From contig NZ_JAASRY010000002.1 of NCBI RefSeq assembly GCF_011761345.1, forward strand, positions 434,001 through 498,000: a stretch of DNA of 64,000 nucleotides, given 5' to 3'. Both the position numbers and the translations under genes were made by a program. Of the stretch, positions 33,300 to 43,124 are shown piece by piece; position 1 is the first letter of the stretch; each line of letters opens with the position of its first letter. The notes beneath the pieces are model-generated. The model did no database searches. It was not told where the DNA came from and saw only the letters and a list, made by a program, of their open reading frames with translations. This stretch comes from Thalassobacillus devorans (GTDB taxonomy: Bacteria; Bacillota; Bacilli; Bacillales; Halobacillaceae).

Positions 33300-33343
33300 A
33301 AAAGGCCAGAGGCTCTCCATAATTAGAGTCTCAGGCCTTTTAA
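33300..33343 (+). terminator. terminator of the quinone reductase gene
   Basis: AAAAGGCCAGAG pairs with CTCAGGCCTTTT with one mismatch around a 20-base loop, followed by AATTTGG. It begins 5 bases behind the stop. Confidence 0.75.
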
Positions 33344-33469
33344 TTTGGTTCTATTAAACGTGTATATGCTAAAGGAATAGCATTCAATTTAATTGAGAAT
33401 TCTTCTTTTATTAGTAACTCCTCCGGTGATTTACCGATTTCATCGAACAAGGACTTCAACTATAGAAAA

Positions 33470-33484
33470 AGGAAAGCGTTTTCA
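33470..33484 (+). promoter_or_regulatory. cre-like site upstream of lutR
   Basis: AGGAAAGCGTTTTCA matches WTGNAANCGNWWNCA except for G in place of T at position 2. It lies about 130 bases before lutR. Confidence 0.5.
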
Positions 33485-33538
33485 AAGGTTGCTTGTTTTT
33501 TGTCGTTCATAAGTCTAGAATGAAAATTAGTTAACAGA

Positions 33539-33551
33539 TCATCAGATGACC
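33539..33551 (+). promoter_or_regulatory. LutR operator candidate in the lutR promoter
   Basis: TCATCAGATGACC contains the palindrome TCATC-A-GATGA. The identical 13 bases recur at 34350-34362 in the lutABC promoter. A shared palindrome in both promoters, next to a FadR-type regulator gene, is the expected pattern of an autoregulated operator. Confidence 0.75.
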
Positions 33552-33613
33552 ATAATTATGGATTTTTGAGTACGATATAAAATGAAGGTATTAAGCAGTT
33601 GGAGGAAGAACTA

Positions 33614-34321
33614 GTGGAATATAAACGGATACGCGCACGAAAATTATATGAAGAAGTAGCAGATTCATTGGTTGCCATGTTGAAAAATGGCGACCTGAAG
33701 CCTGGTGATAAATTAGATTCGGTCGAACAGCTGGCGAAAAACTTCGATGTCGGCCGATCTGCGATCAGAGAAGCTCTCAGTGCTATGCGGGCGATGGGGC
33801 TTGTAGAAATGCGGCAGGGAGAAGGAACGTATATTAAAAAGTTTGACGCCTCACGGTTTTCACTGCCGGTTGCTGCAGCTCTTATCATGAAACGCGAGGA
33901 TGTCAAAGAACTGCTGGAAGTACGAAAGATTCTCGAGGCGGGGGCGGTTAGATCTGCTGCCGAAAGACATAAGGATGCAGACCTATCGGCAATGGCTGAA
34001 GCACTCCATGCAATGGAACAAGCGAAAGGGAATGGGGAGCTTGGGGAGAAAGCTGATTTTGCTTTCCATATGGCAATAGCCCGTGCGACCGATAATCAAA
34101 TGCTGATCACCCTGATGAACAGTGTTTCCGAAATCATGATAGAAACGATGAGGGAAACGCGCAGGCATTGGCTGCATTCTGAAAAAAGTACAGCCCGGCT
34201 GTTAGAAGAGCATTGGCAAATTTTCAAAGCAATCAAGAAAAGAGATTCTGATCTGGCGCAAAGGCATATGCTGGACCATCTCGTAGGCGTAGAGCAGGCA
34301 TTGGCGGATTATATCGAATAA
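33614..34321 (+). CDS. lutR: FadR-type GntR-family regulator of lactate utilization (LutR)
   Basis: The 235-residue repressor has an N-terminal winged helix (KLYEEVADSLVAMLKNGDL, then NFDVGRSAIREALSAMRAMGLVEMRQGEGTY) and a helical FCD effector domain from about residue 90 (LLEVRKILEAGAVRSAAER, DFAFHMAIARATDNQMLITLM), with His residues that bind metal in this family. It lies directly upstream of lutABC on the same strand and should repress it until L-lactate is present. GTG 33614 is the best start, 6 bases behind GGAGGAAG; TTG 33599 overlaps that ribosome site. A 13-base palindrome is shared by its promoter and that of lutA. Confidence 0.88.
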   Translation: MEYKRIRARKLYEEVADSLVAMLKNGDLKPGDKLDSVEQLAKNFDVGRSAIREALSAMRAMGLVEMRQGEGTYIKKFDASRFSLPVAAALIMKREDVKELLEVRKILEAGAVRSAAERHKDADLSAMAEALHAMEQAKGNGELGEKADFAFHMAIARATDNQMLITLMNSVSEIMIETMRETRRHWLHSEKSTARLLEEHWQIFKAIKKRDSDLAQRHMLDHLVGVEQALADYIE

Positions 34322-34349
34322 AGTGATACCGCGTTTTCTACTATATAAG

Positions 34350-34362
34350 TCATCAGATGACC
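34350..34362 (+). promoter_or_regulatory. LutR operator candidate in the lutABC promoter
   Basis: TCATCAGATGACC is identical to the site in the lutR promoter. It lies 72 bases upstream of the lutA start and just behind TATATAAG, a possible -10 region. Confidence 0.75.
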
Positions 34363-34433
34363 TGTTTTGTCAGGGGAATAAGGAAGTTTACGAAATTGAT
34401 TCGTTTTTTACTTAACATAGGGGAGTGACTGGC

Positions 34434-35147
34434 ATGAAAGTATCCTTATTCATTACATGTTTGTGTGATATCATGTCGAGCGATGTCGGAAAAGATACGG
34501 TGGAAATATTAGAAAAAGTGGGCTGTGAAGTGGACTTTCCTGAATTGCAGACATGCTGTGGACAGCCCGCTTACAACAGTGGTTATTTAAAAGAATCAAA
34601 AGAATCGATGAAACAAATGATGCGGGCGTTCAAAGATTCAGAGTATGTGGTGGGCCCATCGGGGTCATGTGTTGCGATGCTTCATGAATATCCGCACATT
34701 TTCAAAGGAGACCCGGAATGGGAAGAAGCGGCGAATGACCTGGCAGGGAAATCCTATGAACTGACCCAGTTTTTAGTCGATGTCATGGGTGTGACCGACA
34801 TCGGTTCTAAATTTAAAGGAACAGTCACTTACCATCCTTCCTGTCATATGACCAGGTTATTGGGTGTTAAAGATGCTCCGATGACATTACTGGAAAATGT
34901 GAAGGGGCTTGAGTTTGTCGAGCTTCCCGTCAAAGAAGACTGCTGTGGATTCGGTGGAACGTTTGCCGTAAAGAACCCAGTGATTTCGGAACAGATGGTA
35001 CAAGAAAAAACAGAGCATGTGACGGAAACTGGAGCCGAATACTTAGTCGGCGGAGATATGGGTTGTCTGATGAATATCGGTGGTCGCCTGACACGTAACG
35101 GGCAGCCTGTAAAAGTACTGCATATCACTAATATACTTAACCATTAA
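34434..35147 (+). CDS. lutA: L-lactate utilization protein LutA (Fe-S oxidoreductase subunit)
   Basis: The 237-residue protein has two cysteine-rich CCG domains (TCCGQPAYNSGY and DCCGFGGTFAVK, each with upstream Cys as in LFITCLCD and HPSC), typical of heterodisulfide-reductase-like electron carriers. With LutB and LutC it oxidises L-lactate to pyruvate at the cytoplasmic side of the membrane. Start at ATG 34434, behind AGGGGAGTG; GTG 34425 lies too close to the ribosome site. It is followed by lutB after 21 bases. Confidence 0.95.
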   Translation: MKVSLFITCLCDIMSSDVGKDTVEILEKVGCEVDFPELQTCCGQPAYNSGYLKESKESMKQMMRAFKDSEYVVGPSGSCVAMLHEYPHIFKGDPEWEEAANDLAGKSYELTQFLVDVMGVTDIGSKFKGTVTYHPSCHMTRLLGVKDAPMTLLENVKGLEFVELPVKEDCCGFGGTFAVKNPVISEQMVQEKTEHVTETGAEYLVGGDMGCLMNIGGRLTRNGQPVKVLHITNILNH

Positions 35148-35168
35148 TAATAGAATGGAGGGGATTCT

Positions 35169-36593
35169 ATGAGTATTCGGATTGGCACGAATTCGTTTGA
35201 ACACCGGATCCAGGAAGGCATCAAAAATGACTTCATGCGAGGAGCGGTCTCGTCAGCGCAAGGCCGGTTCCGCAGCGGGCGTCTCAAGGCGGCAGAAGAG
35301 CTTGGCAACTGGGAAGACTGGAGAACACTTGGGGAAGAGATTCGTAATCATACGATGGAAAACCTTGATTACTATCTTCAGCAATTGAGCGATCAGGTTT
35401 CGAAACGTGGCGGAAATGTCTTCTTTGCGGAAACAGCGGAAGAAGCGAACGAATATATCCAGAATGTCATTAAGAAAAAGAACGGGAAGAAAGTAGTCAA
35501 ATCAAAGTCCATGGTTACGGAAGAAATCGGGTTGAACAAAGCTTTGGAAGAAGCGGGATCTGAGGTAGTCGAAACAGACCTAGGCGAGTGGATTCTGCAG
35601 CTGGATGAAGATCCTCCTTCCCATATCGTGACACCCGCCTTGCATAAAAACAAAGAACAGATTCGCGAGACATTTGCTGCGAAAAAAGGCTATGATAAAA
35701 CAGATAAACCGGAAGAGCTTGCATTATTCGCACGGGAACAATTGCGGAAAGACTTTTTGTCGGCGGATATAGGGATCACGGGCTGTAATTTTGCTGTAGC
35801 GGAGTCAGGCGCAGTAACACTGGTAACCAATGAAGGGAACGCCCGCCTGGTCACATCGCTACCCGATACGCAGATTACTGTTATGGGGATGGAGCGATTG
35901 GTACCGACGTGGGAAGACCTGGAAGTATTAGTCAGTTTATTGACCAGGTCGGCTGTCGGTCAAAAATTGACCAGTTATGTCACTTCGTTGACTGGCACTC
36001 GTTTGGAAGACGAAGTGGACGGGCCGGAAGAATTTCACCTTGTCATTGTTGACAACGGACGATCGAAAATTTTGGGAACAGAATTTCAATCTGCACTTTA
36101 TTGTATCCGATGCGCCGCATGTATCAATGCCTGTCCAGTGTATCGCCATGTCGGTGGCCATTCCTATGGATCGATTTATCCTGGGCCGATCGGAGCGGTA
36201 TTGACACCACTGCTTGATGGTTATGACGACCATAAAGAGCTGCCTTATGCTTCGACTTTATGTGCAGCCTGTACGGAAGCGTGTCCAGTGAAAATACCCC
36301 TGCATGAACATTTGATCAGGCATCGCCAAATCATCGTGGAAAAGGAAAACAAAGCCACCAAAGGGGAGAAGCTAGCCATGAAGGGCTTTGCAAAATGGGG
36401 GTCCAGTCCGGCCGCTTATAAGATGAGTACAAAAATGGCTCGTACTGCATTAAAGCCATGGACAAAAGAAGAAAAAATCGAAAACGGTCCGGGACCGATG
36501 AAAGGCTGGACAAATGTCCGTGACTTCCCGGCGCCAAGCAAGCAGTCATTCCGTTCGTGGTACAAATCCCGTAAGAAGGGAGATGAATCCTGA
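35169..36593 (+). CDS. lutB: L-lactate utilization iron-sulfur protein LutB
   Basis: The 474-residue protein has an N-terminal LUD domain (residues 60-300, [37 protein letters not shown]) followed by two 4Fe-4S clusters: [14 protein letters not shown] and [18 protein letters not shown]. It is the central Fe-S subunit of the LutABC lactate dehydrogenase. The ribosome site is TGGAGGGG and the stop TGA overlaps the lutC start ATG (TGATGA context), so expression is coupled. Confidence 0.96.
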   Translation: MSIRIGTNSFEHRIQEGIKNDFMRGAVSSAQGRFRSGRLKAAEELGNWEDWRTLGEEIRNHTMENLDYYLQQLSDQVSKRGGNVFFAETAEEANEYIQNVIKKKNGKKVVKSKSMVTEEIGLNKALEEAGSEVVETDLGEWILQLDEDPPSHIVTPALHKNKEQIRETFAAKKGYDKTDKPEELALFAREQLRKDFLSADIGITGCNFAVAESGAVTLVTNEGNARLVTSLPDTQITVMGMERLVPTWEDLEVLVSLLTRSAVGQKLTSYVTSLTGTRLEDEVDGPEEFHLVIVDNGRSKILGTEFQSALYCIRCAACINACPVYRHVGGHSYGSIYPGPIGAVLTPLLDGYDDHKELPYASTLCAACTEACPVKIPLHEHLIRHRQIIVEKENKATKGEKLAMKGFAKWGSSPAAYKMSTKMARTALKPWTKEEKIENGPGPMKGWTNVRDFPAPSKQSFRSWYKSRKKGDES

Positions 36594-37303
36594 TGACCAT
36601 TCAAAATAGAGAATCTTTCCTGGATAACTTAGCTGAGAACCTTGGAAGAAGCCGTCGTACTGAGGGGGTAGAGCGTCCGGAATGGAGTGTCCGTCCTCAA
36701 TGGGAAGTATTTAAAGGGGCCACACAGGAAGAATTGGTGAGTATACTTGAAAAACAATGTGAAGTCATTCATACCGATTTTCGAAAAACGGACGCAGCTG
36801 GGTTAAATGGCGTTTTGTGTGAGACGATAAGAGGTTATGAAGGGAAAGCGATTATTGCAGCTGATAATGAACGTAATCCCGAATATCAGCTGGACAGTCT
36901 TTATCAACAACTGGATGCTGAAGGGTTGGAAGTTCACATTTGGGATGCTGCGAAAGGAAAAGAGAATCAAGTATTCGCAGAACGGGCAGATGTTGGGATT
37001 ACATTCAGTGATGTGACTTTAGCCGAGTCCGGGACTGTGACATTGTTCAATAATAAAGGCAATGGAAGATCAATCAGCCTTCTGCCTAAGACATATATTG
37101 CCATCATTCCAAAAAGCACCATTGTTCCTCGGATAACTCAGGCAGCGAAACATATCCATGAAGCGAATCAGCAAGGGCACGAAGTTTCATCCTGTGTAAG
37201 CTTCATCACAGGGCCAAGCAATAGTGCCGACATTGAGATGAACCTGATTGTCGGTGTTCATGGACCAATCAAAGTGACTTATATCGTCGTCGAAGATAAA
37301 TAA
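36593..37303 (+). CDS. lutC: L-lactate utilization protein LutC (LUD domain)
   Basis: The 236-residue protein is a single LUD domain: VGITFSDVTLAESGTVTLFNN, SLLPKTYIAIIPKSTIVPRITQ (shown in part), SSCVSFITGPSNSADIEMNLIVGVHGP. LutC is the third component of the lactate oxidation complex. The N-terminus ENLGRSRRTEGVERPEWSVRPQW fits Bacillus LutC. It closes the operon and is followed after 60 bases by a member of the palindrome family. Confidence 0.95.
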   Translation: MTIQNRESFLDNLAENLGRSRRTEGVERPEWSVRPQWEVFKGATQEELVSILEKQCEVIHTDFRKTDAAGLNGVLCETIRGYEGKAIIAADNERNPEYQLDSLYQQLDAEGLEVHIWDAAKGKENQVFAERADVGITFSDVTLAESGTVTLFNNKGNGRSISLLPKTYIAIIPKSTIVPRITQAAKHIHEANQQGHEVSSCVSFITGPSNSADIEMNLIVGVHGPIKVTYIVVEDK

Positions 37304-37363
37304 TTATGTGACACAACCAAACAAAAGATACATTATTTCCTGGGAAATCGACCATTAATTTTC

Positions 37364-37402
37364 ACACCCCTGGGTCTCCAATATGTGGAGGCCCAGGGGT
37401 GT
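37364..37402 (+). terminator. palindrome family copy 7, behind lutC
   Basis: ACACCCCTGGGTCTCCA pairs with TGGAGGCCCAGGGGTGT around ATATG, with one mismatch near the centre. The arm CCTGGG is matched by CCCAGG, so both arms have changed together relative to the CCGGAG copies. Confidence 0.82.
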
Positions 37403-37435
37403 TTACGTTACAATTAAAGACAAGGAGGGTGGCTT

Positions 37436-38899
37436 ATGTACCAGTTGTTAATTGCTGATCGTGATCGCCAGGAACTTTCCGGCATCGAATGGCTGCTATC
37501 GAAATATTCTTTTCCTATATCCGATATCAAGCAATCCAATGACTTAGCGGAGACATTGAATATACTTGAAAATGAACAGCCGGATTTATTATGTATGGAA
37601 CTTGATATGATTCCTGAAGGAAAATGGGAAATGGTAAAAGCTTTTATCAATCGTCATTCTGGTTTAACTATTGCCATAACCATAGAGCCGACGTTTGAAC
37701 GTGCCATGCAGGCAATTGAAATCAGTGCCGTCGACCTTTTAGTAAAGCCACTATCACCTTCCCGCCTGAAAAGTACTATCCAGCAAGGATGCCGTCAACT
37801 GGCAGCTAAAGGGTATGATAATCACCCGAAAATACACCAGCATTCTATCAATTATGAAGATATCTTTATTGAAAGCGACCTATTTTATCCACACCCGGTA
37901 TATTTGGTAAGACCAGAATATGGGAATCAGCTCAATGACTTGCGAACTTTTATCACGCAATTCGATTTTTATAATACTCCTTCGCTTTTTTCTACGACGG
38001 ATCAAATTATACTCGTTTTTCACGAGCAAATACCAGAACCTTTCCAGCAAGCCCGGCGTTTTTTAAGCGAATGGGAACGGAACAATGGCGGGCCAGTGGC
38101 TATCGCTGTTCATGATAAGAATAATGGGCAATCGATACATAGTATTTACCAACAGCTGCGCAAGGTAATGGAAGCTACTTTTTTTACTGGATATAAACAA
38201 GTGTTGAGATATGAAGAAAAATATCTGTGGCGTGACATGGACCCGTTTTTAACAATGGATGAACAACGTTTCTGGGTCCATCATCTGGATGAAGGGCAGG
38301 CAGAGGAAATTAAATCCTGGTTATATCAGGAGTTTTTGGACCTCAGACCACCTTACCCCAATCCTGGCTTACTCCGGACCAGGCTGACAAGTATTCTCGC
38401 GCAGGTGCGCAGATTCATGATCCGCAAAGGGCTGGACTCGCCTGACAGGGATATTCGTTATAAACAGGTGTTCGACAAAATTTTATATGGTCCGGTCTTA
38501 TACAGGATCGTCCAGGAGATTGTACTTTTTATCAATGAACTGATTCATACATTAGAGGATCAATCGGAAAGGGCGATTGTAAATGCAGGCGAAGCGGCGC
38601 TTTCCTATATAGAAGAAAATTATATGGATCCGGCACTGTCGCTAGGTGATGTAGCTGGTTATATCAACCGTAGTCCGGCTTATTTCAGTCATTTATTGTC
38701 CAAAAAATATAGGCAGACCTTCAGGGAAATTTTATTACAGGTACGCATACAGAAAGCGAAGGAGTTACTTGAATCTACAGATGAAAACATCCAGCAAATT
38801 GCTGGTGCCGTCGGTTTCAATCAGCCTAATTATTTCAGCCGTGTTTTTAAAAAAGTGACTGGTAAAACCCCTAGAGAATATCGGAACATAAAAGTATAA
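37436..38899 (+). CDS. AraC-type regulator with an altered response-regulator receiver domain
   Basis: The 487-residue protein has an N-terminal CheY-like domain (1-115), a middle region of about 250 residues as in YesN-type regulators, and a C-terminal AraC double helix-turn-helix (about 385-485, DVAGYINRSPAYFSHLLSKK and IQQIAGAVGFNQPNYFSRVFKK). In the receiver, the usual phospho-Asp in the PDLLxxD position is Glu55 (CMELDM), and the usual acidic pair is reduced to Asp8-Arg9, though Lys104 (LLVKPL) is kept. It is therefore probably phosphorylation-independent. No histidine kinase gene is nearby. It lies between lutABC and hutU, both on its strand, so either pathway could be the target. Confidence 0.88.
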   Translation: MYQLLIADRDRQELSGIEWLLSKYSFPISDIKQSNDLAETLNILENEQPDLLCMELDMIPEGKWEMVKAFINRHSGLTIAITIEPTFERAMQAIEISAVDLLVKPLSPSRLKSTIQQGCRQLAAKGYDNHPKIHQHSINYEDIFIESDLFYPHPVYLVRPEYGNQLNDLRTFITQFDFYNTPSLFSTTDQIILVFHEQIPEPFQQARRFLSEWERNNGGPVAIAVHDKNNGQSIHSIYQQLRKVMEATFFTGYKQVLRYEEKYLWRDMDPFLTMDEQRFWVHHLDEGQAEEIKSWLYQEFLDLRPPYPNPGLLRTRLTSILAQVRRFMIRKGLDSPDRDIRYKQVFDKILYGPVLYRIVQEIVLFINELIHTLEDQSERAIVNAGEAALSYIEENYMDPALSLGDVAGYINRSPAYFSHLLSKKYRQTFREILLQVRIQKAKELLESTDENIQQIAGAVGFNQPNYFSRVFKKVTGKTPREYRNIKV

Positions 38900-38900
38900 A

Positions 38901-38940
38901 CCACCCCGGATCCCTCCAATATCTGGAGGACCTTGGGTGG
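38901..38940 (+). terminator. palindrome family copy 8
   Basis: CCACCCCGGATCCCTCCA and TGGAGGACCTTGGGTGG pair with two mismatches around ATATC. It starts one base behind the AraC-type gene's stop and is followed by TTATTTTTAT. Confidence 0.75.
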
Positions 38941-38976
38941 TTATTTTTATCTTTATCTAAAATTAATGCTATTTTG

Positions 38977-38990
38977 TGAAAGCGTTTAAT
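38977..38990 (+). promoter_or_regulatory. cre-like site upstream of hutU
   Basis: TGAAAGCGTTTAAT matches TGNAANCGNWWNCW except A for C near the end. It lies about 120 bases before hutU; carbon repression of hut by CcpA is known in Bacillus subtilis. No hutP antiterminator gene is present in this cluster. Confidence 0.5.
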
Positions 38991-39107
38991 ATTGTTTGTT
39001 TATCATTTTGATAAGAAAGTATCATCATTCTAAAGTTAGTCATCTATTATCCTGTTACTCTCCTTGCTAAGCTTTAATTAAAGAAAAATCAGGAGGGGAT
39101 GAATGAG

Positions 39108-40772
39108 ATGAGTGATACGAAGTCGGGACGAGTGAAGCAGTACCGGGGGACAGAACTGCATACCAAAGGGTGGATACAGGAAGCGGCATTACGTATGCTG
39201 AGCAACAACCTGCATCCAGATGTTGCAGAAAATCCTGATGAGCTGGTTGTTTACGGTGGTATTGGTAAAGCTGCACGGAACTGGGAGAGCTTCGATGCGA
39301 TTGTAGAGTCATTAAAGACGATGGAAGAAGATGAAACATTACTGATCCAGTCCGGAAAGCCTGTTGCGGTATTCCGGTCCCATAAGGACGCCCCGAAAGT
39401 GTTGATTGCCAACTCTAATTTAGTACCTGCCTGGGCGAATTGGAATCACTTCCATGAACTCGATCAAAAAGGGTTAATGATGTTCGGTCAGATGACGGCG
39501 GGAAGCTGGATTTATATTGGAAGCCAGGGAATTGTCCAGGGAACATATGAAACATTTGCAGAGTGTGCCCGCCAGCATTTTGATGGAAAGCTGGCCGGTA
39601 CAATTACTTTGACGGCCGGACTCGGGGGCATGGGTGGTGCCCAGCCACTGGCAGTCACCTTGAATGGTGGTGTTTGTATTGCTGTCGAAGTGGATCCGCA
39701 TCGTATTCAGCGACGCCTCGATACGAAGTACCTGGATACTTCCACTGACAAACTTGATGAAGCGATCCGGATGGCAGAGAAAGCTCGTGCCGAGGGAAAA
39801 TCCTTGTCTATTGGACTTCTCGGTAATGCTTCTGAGATTTTACCGGAGATGATAGCCAAAGGCTTCATTCCAGATGTACTCACAGATCAGACTTCCGCTC
39901 ATGACCCGTTGAATGGATACATTCCAATGGGCATGGAGCTGGATGAGGCTGCCCGTTTAAGAAAAGAAAACGCAAAAGGGTACATGAAGCTTTCAAAACA
40001 GAGTATTGCCGCTCATGTCAAAGCTATGCTTGCTATGCAGGAGAAAGGCGCGGTCACATTTGATTATGGTAACAATATCCGCCAGGTAGCAAAGGACGAA
40101 GGAGTTACTAATGCCTTTGATTTTCCGGGGTTTGTACCTGCTTACATCCGCCCGCAATTCTGTGAAGGAAAGGGGCCTTTTCGCTGGGTAGCATTATCAG
40201 GTGACCCAGAGGACATTTACAAAACCGATGAAGTGATTTTAAAAGAATTCAGTGATAACGAACACTTGTGCAACTGGATCCGGATGGCACAGGAGAAAAT
40301 AAGCTTTCAGGGTCTCCCTTCTCGGATTTGCTGGCTCGGTTATGGAGAGCGGGCGAAATTCGGAAAAATCATCAATGATATGGTGGCGAGTGGGGAGTTG
40401 AAGGCGCCAATCGTCATCGGAAGGGATCATCTTGATTCCGGTTCTGTCGCTTCACCAAACCGGGAAACAGAAGCGATGAAAGATGGCAGTGATGCTGTAG
40501 CTGATTGGCCCATTCTGAATGCACTTATCAACAGTGTCGGCGGTGCCAGCTGGGTCAGTGTCCACCATGGCGGCGGTGTCGGAATGGGTTATTCCCTGCA
40601 CGCGGGAATGGTGATCGTTGCTGATGGCACACAAGATGCAGAAAAGCGACTGGAACGTGTACTGACCACAGATCCAGGAATGGGGATAGCAAGACATGTA
40701 GACGCAGGTTATGAGCTCGCGGAAAAGACAGCGAAAGAAAAAGGCGTTCATATACCAATGATGAAAAAGTAA
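39108..40772 (+). CDS. hutU: urocanate hydratase
   Basis: HutU converts urocanate to imidazolonepropionate with tightly bound NAD, the second step of histidine degradation. The 554-residue protein shows the family signatures: [39 protein letters not shown] for NAD binding, [15 protein letters not shown], and [22 protein letters not shown] at the C-terminal side. Start at ATG 39108, 9 bases behind AGGAGGGG; ATG 39099 overlaps the ribosome site. First gene of hutU-hutI-hutG. hutH (histidase) is not in the window. Confidence 0.97.
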   Translation: MSDTKSGRVKQYRGTELHTKGWIQEAALRMLSNNLHPDVAENPDELVVYGGIGKAARNWESFDAIVESLKTMEEDETLLIQSGKPVAVFRSHKDAPKVLIANSNLVPAWANWNHFHELDQKGLMMFGQMTAGSWIYIGSQGIVQGTYETFAECARQHFDGKLAGTITLTAGLGGMGGAQPLAVTLNGGVCIAVEVDPHRIQRRLDTKYLDTSTDKLDEAIRMAEKARAEGKSLSIGLLGNASEILPEMIAKGFIPDVLTDQTSAHDPLNGYIPMGMELDEAARLRKENAKGYMKLSKQSIAAHVKAMLAMQEKGAVTFDYGNNIRQVAKDEGVTNAFDFPGFVPAYIRPQFCEGKGPFRWVALSGDPEDIYKTDEVILKEFSDNEHLCNWIRMAQEKISFQGLPSRICWLGYGERAKFGKIINDMVASGELKAPIVIGRDHLDSGSVASPNRETEAMKDGSDAVADWPILNALINSVGGASWVSVHHGGGVGMGYSLHAGMVIVADGTQDAEKRLERVLTTDPGMGIARHVDAGYELAEKTAKEKGVHIPMMKK

Positions 40773-40788
40773 CTGGAGGGAGAGCTTT

Positions 40789-42063
40789 ATGACACAAAAA
40801 TTATTGATTACCAATGCAGCTCAATTGATTACGATGGCCGGCCATAATGATCAGCCAGCGAAACAAGAGGCGATGTCACAGTTAGAAATCATTGAAAATG
40901 GCTCCGTCTATGTTGAAGATGGAAAAGTTGTGGCAATTGCTCCTGATAAAGAGCTCAGACAAAATTATCAAGACTTGCTCGGTACAGAGGCGCATATAGA
41001 TGCTACAGGGAAAGTCGTCACACCTGGGTTGATTGACCCACACACGCACCTTGTCCATGCTGGTACAAGGGAAAATGAATATGCCATGCGGTTGAAGGGC
41101 AAATCGTATATGGAAATCATGCAGACCGGAGGTGGTATTCACGCAACAACGCGCGCCACACAGGCAGCCGGCCATAAACAATTATTTGAAGAATCAAGGA
41201 AGCGGCTCGATCAGTTTTTGCTGCATGGGGTGACTACTGTTGAAGCGAAAAGTGGCTACGGTCTGGCGCTGGAACATGAGCTGAAGCAATTAGAAGTAGC
41301 AAAGCAGTTGGATGAAGACCATCCGATTGATGTGGTTTCCACCTTTATGGGCGCCCATGCGGTGCCGATGGATGAAAAAGATAATCCAGAGCCATTCGTC
41401 GACAGGGTCATCAACGAAATGATTCCGGAAGTGGCACGGCGGAAACTGGCCGTTTTTAATGATGTATTTTGTGAACGCGGCGTTTTTACACCGGAACAAT
41501 CGAAACGGATTCTGGAAGCAGGAAATAAACATGGGCTGATTCCGAAAATTCATGCTGATGAAATTGAGCCGTACGGTGGGGCTGAACTTGCCGCACAGGT
41601 AGGGGCGATTTCAGCCGATCATTTGTTGAAAGCATCTGATCAGGGCATAAAGGACATGGCGGAAAAAGATGTCGTAGGTGTCTTGTTGCCAGGTACTGCT
41701 TTTTTCCTGATGGCAGAGTTTGCTGATGCCAGAAAGATGATTGATGGCGGGGTAGCTGTCGCTTTATCGACCGATGCAAATCCAGGGTCTTCTCCGACGA
41801 TTTCGCTTCCATTCATTATGAACCTGGGTTGCCTGAAAATGGGAATGACACCGGAAGAAGTATTAACAGCAACCACTATCAATGCTGCTCATGCGATAGG
41901 AGCAGCAGGGGAAGTCGGCAGCCTTGAGCCTGGTAAAAAAGGTGATGTAACTATTTTTGATGTGCCGAATTACCTTGTGCTGTCTTATCAATATGGTATG
42001 AATCATGTTGACACGGTTGTAAAAGCAGGCAAGCCGCTGGTTGTAGGAGGGCAGCTGCAATGA
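40789..42063 (+). CDS. hutI: imidazolonepropionase
   Basis: HutI opens the ring of imidazolonepropionate to formiminoglutamate. The 424-residue amidohydrolase has the metal-binding HTH (DPHTHLVHAGTRENEY), KSGYGLALEHELKQL, the HADEIEPYGGAELA motif and STDANPGSSPT with the catalytic Asp. It starts 16 bases behind hutU with GGAGGGAG and overlaps hutG by 4 bases (ATGA). Confidence 0.97.
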   Translation: MTQKLLITNAAQLITMAGHNDQPAKQEAMSQLEIIENGSVYVEDGKVVAIAPDKELRQNYQDLLGTEAHIDATGKVVTPGLIDPHTHLVHAGTRENEYAMRLKGKSYMEIMQTGGGIHATTRATQAAGHKQLFEESRKRLDQFLLHGVTTVEAKSGYGLALEHELKQLEVAKQLDEDHPIDVVSTFMGAHAVPMDEKDNPEPFVDRVINEMIPEVARRKLAVFNDVFCERGVFTPEQSKRILEAGNKHGLIPKIHADEIEPYGGAELAAQVGAISADHLLKASDQGIKDMAEKDVVGVLLPGTAFFLMAEFADARKMIDGGVAVALSTDANPGSSPTISLPFIMNLGCLKMGMTPEEVLTATTINAAHAIGAAGEVGSLEPGKKGDVTIFDVPNYLVLSYQYGMNHVDTVVKAGKPLVVGGQLQ

Positions 42064-43046
42064 CGGCTTATCCTTATCCGATGCTTGACAGGCCAGGGAT
42101 GATTTGGACGAAACAAACTGATAAGCGGGCTGACCTTAAAGTGCACGAATGGATTGAGACGCTTGGCGATGAAACTCCTGATTGGAGTTCTATTGATATC
42201 GCAATTTTAGGGGTGCCACTTTCCAAGTCATCGATCAGTACATCCGCTGCCAGCGAGAACCCGGATGCGATGCGAAAGGTTTGGAAGTCCTTCAGTACCT
42301 ATAACTTAGATGAAGGTATCGACCTTGCCCAACTGAAAGCGGTCGACTTAGGGGACGTCAGGCAGCATGTTATCGATATTGCTTACACCCATCAGCAGAT
42401 CAGCGAAGTGATGACTGCCATGAGGAAACATCATCCGAATACGCTGCCTGTTGCTATGGGGGGAGATCATTCAATTACGGCTATGCTAGTTAAAGGTTGG
42501 AGAAAAGCTCATCCGGAAGAAACGGTGGGGATTCTGCAATTAGATACCCATTTCGATTTACGGGATTTGAGTGAGTTAGGACCTGCCAATGGTACGCCAA
42601 TCCGTAATTTAATCGAAAGCAGAACTATTGAAGGAAAGCATGTCCATAATATCGGGCTGCATGGATTTTTCAATGCAAAGGAACTGAAGGATTATGCTGA
42701 TGAAGTCGGGCTGCATTATACGACGATGAAGCAGGCGAGAAAAAAAGGAATGGCTGCTGTCGTGACAAGCGCACTTGCTCATTTATCGGGTCAGGTGGAT
42801 ACGATTTACCTGACCGTTGATATGGATGTTCTAGACATTACTCAAAATCCGGCGGCCCCGGCAGCAACACCGGGAGGGATGTATACCGAAGAATTATTCG
42901 AAGCAGTACAGCTTGCCGGTGAGCATCCAAAAGTGAAAGCGATGGATATCGTCTGTCTCGACCCTAGGAAGGATGTTGGGGACATGGCAGTGAAAAGCGC
43001 TGTCCATGTGATGCTTTCTTTTTTAACTGGATACTGCAAACGTTAA
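42060..43046 (+). CDS. hutG: formimidoylglutamase
   Basis: HutG hydrolyses N-formimino-glutamate to glutamate and formamide. It is a manganese enzyme of the arginase family: the metal motifs MGGDHSI, LDTHFDLRD and VDMDVLDITQNPAAPAATPGG are all present. The 328-residue length fits. Translation is coupled to hutI by the ATGA overlap. A hairpin lies behind it, before the membrane protein gene at 43125. Confidence 0.95.
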   Translation: MTAYPYPMLDRPGMIWTKQTDKRADLKVHEWIETLGDETPDWSSIDIAILGVPLSKSSISTSAASENPDAMRKVWKSFSTYNLDEGIDLAQLKAVDLGDVRQHVIDIAYTHQQISEVMTAMRKHHPNTLPVAMGGDHSITAMLVKGWRKAHPEETVGILQLDTHFDLRDLSELGPANGTPIRNLIESRTIEGKHVHNIGLHGFFNAKELKDYADEVGLHYTTMKQARKKGMAAVVTSALAHLSGQVDTIYLTVDMDVLDITQNPAAPAATPGGMYTEELFEAVQLAGEHPKVKAMDIVCLDPRKDVGDMAVKSAVHVMLSFLTGYCKR

Positions 43047-43050
43047 GGAT

Positions 43051-43078
43051 GGAGCGAGGTCCTCACTCGCTCTTTATT
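43051..43078 (+). terminator. terminator or attenuator between hutG and the yjiH-like gene
   Basis: GAGCGAG (43052-43058) pairs with CTCGCTC (43066-43072) around a 7-base loop, followed by TTTATTT. The gap to the next gene is only 78 bases, so it may reduce rather than fully stop transcription into it. Confidence 0.7.
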
Positions 43079-43124
43079 TCAACTCTTTATTTTCTGATAA
43101 TTCAAATAACAGGAGGTTGAATAC

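Larger units (their letters stand above)
33296..33613 (+). other. gap with terminator and lutR control region
   Basis: The 318 bases hold the terminator of the quinone reductase (33300-33343), AT-rich sequence, a cre-like site (33470-33484), a LutR operator candidate (33539-33551) and the lutR ribosome site GGAGGAAG. Confidence 0.6.

Noticed and set aside
33599-33613. TTG 33599 as the lutR start
   Set aside because: It overlaps the ribosome site GGAGGAAG itself; GTG 33614 has the correct spacing and begins the conserved part.
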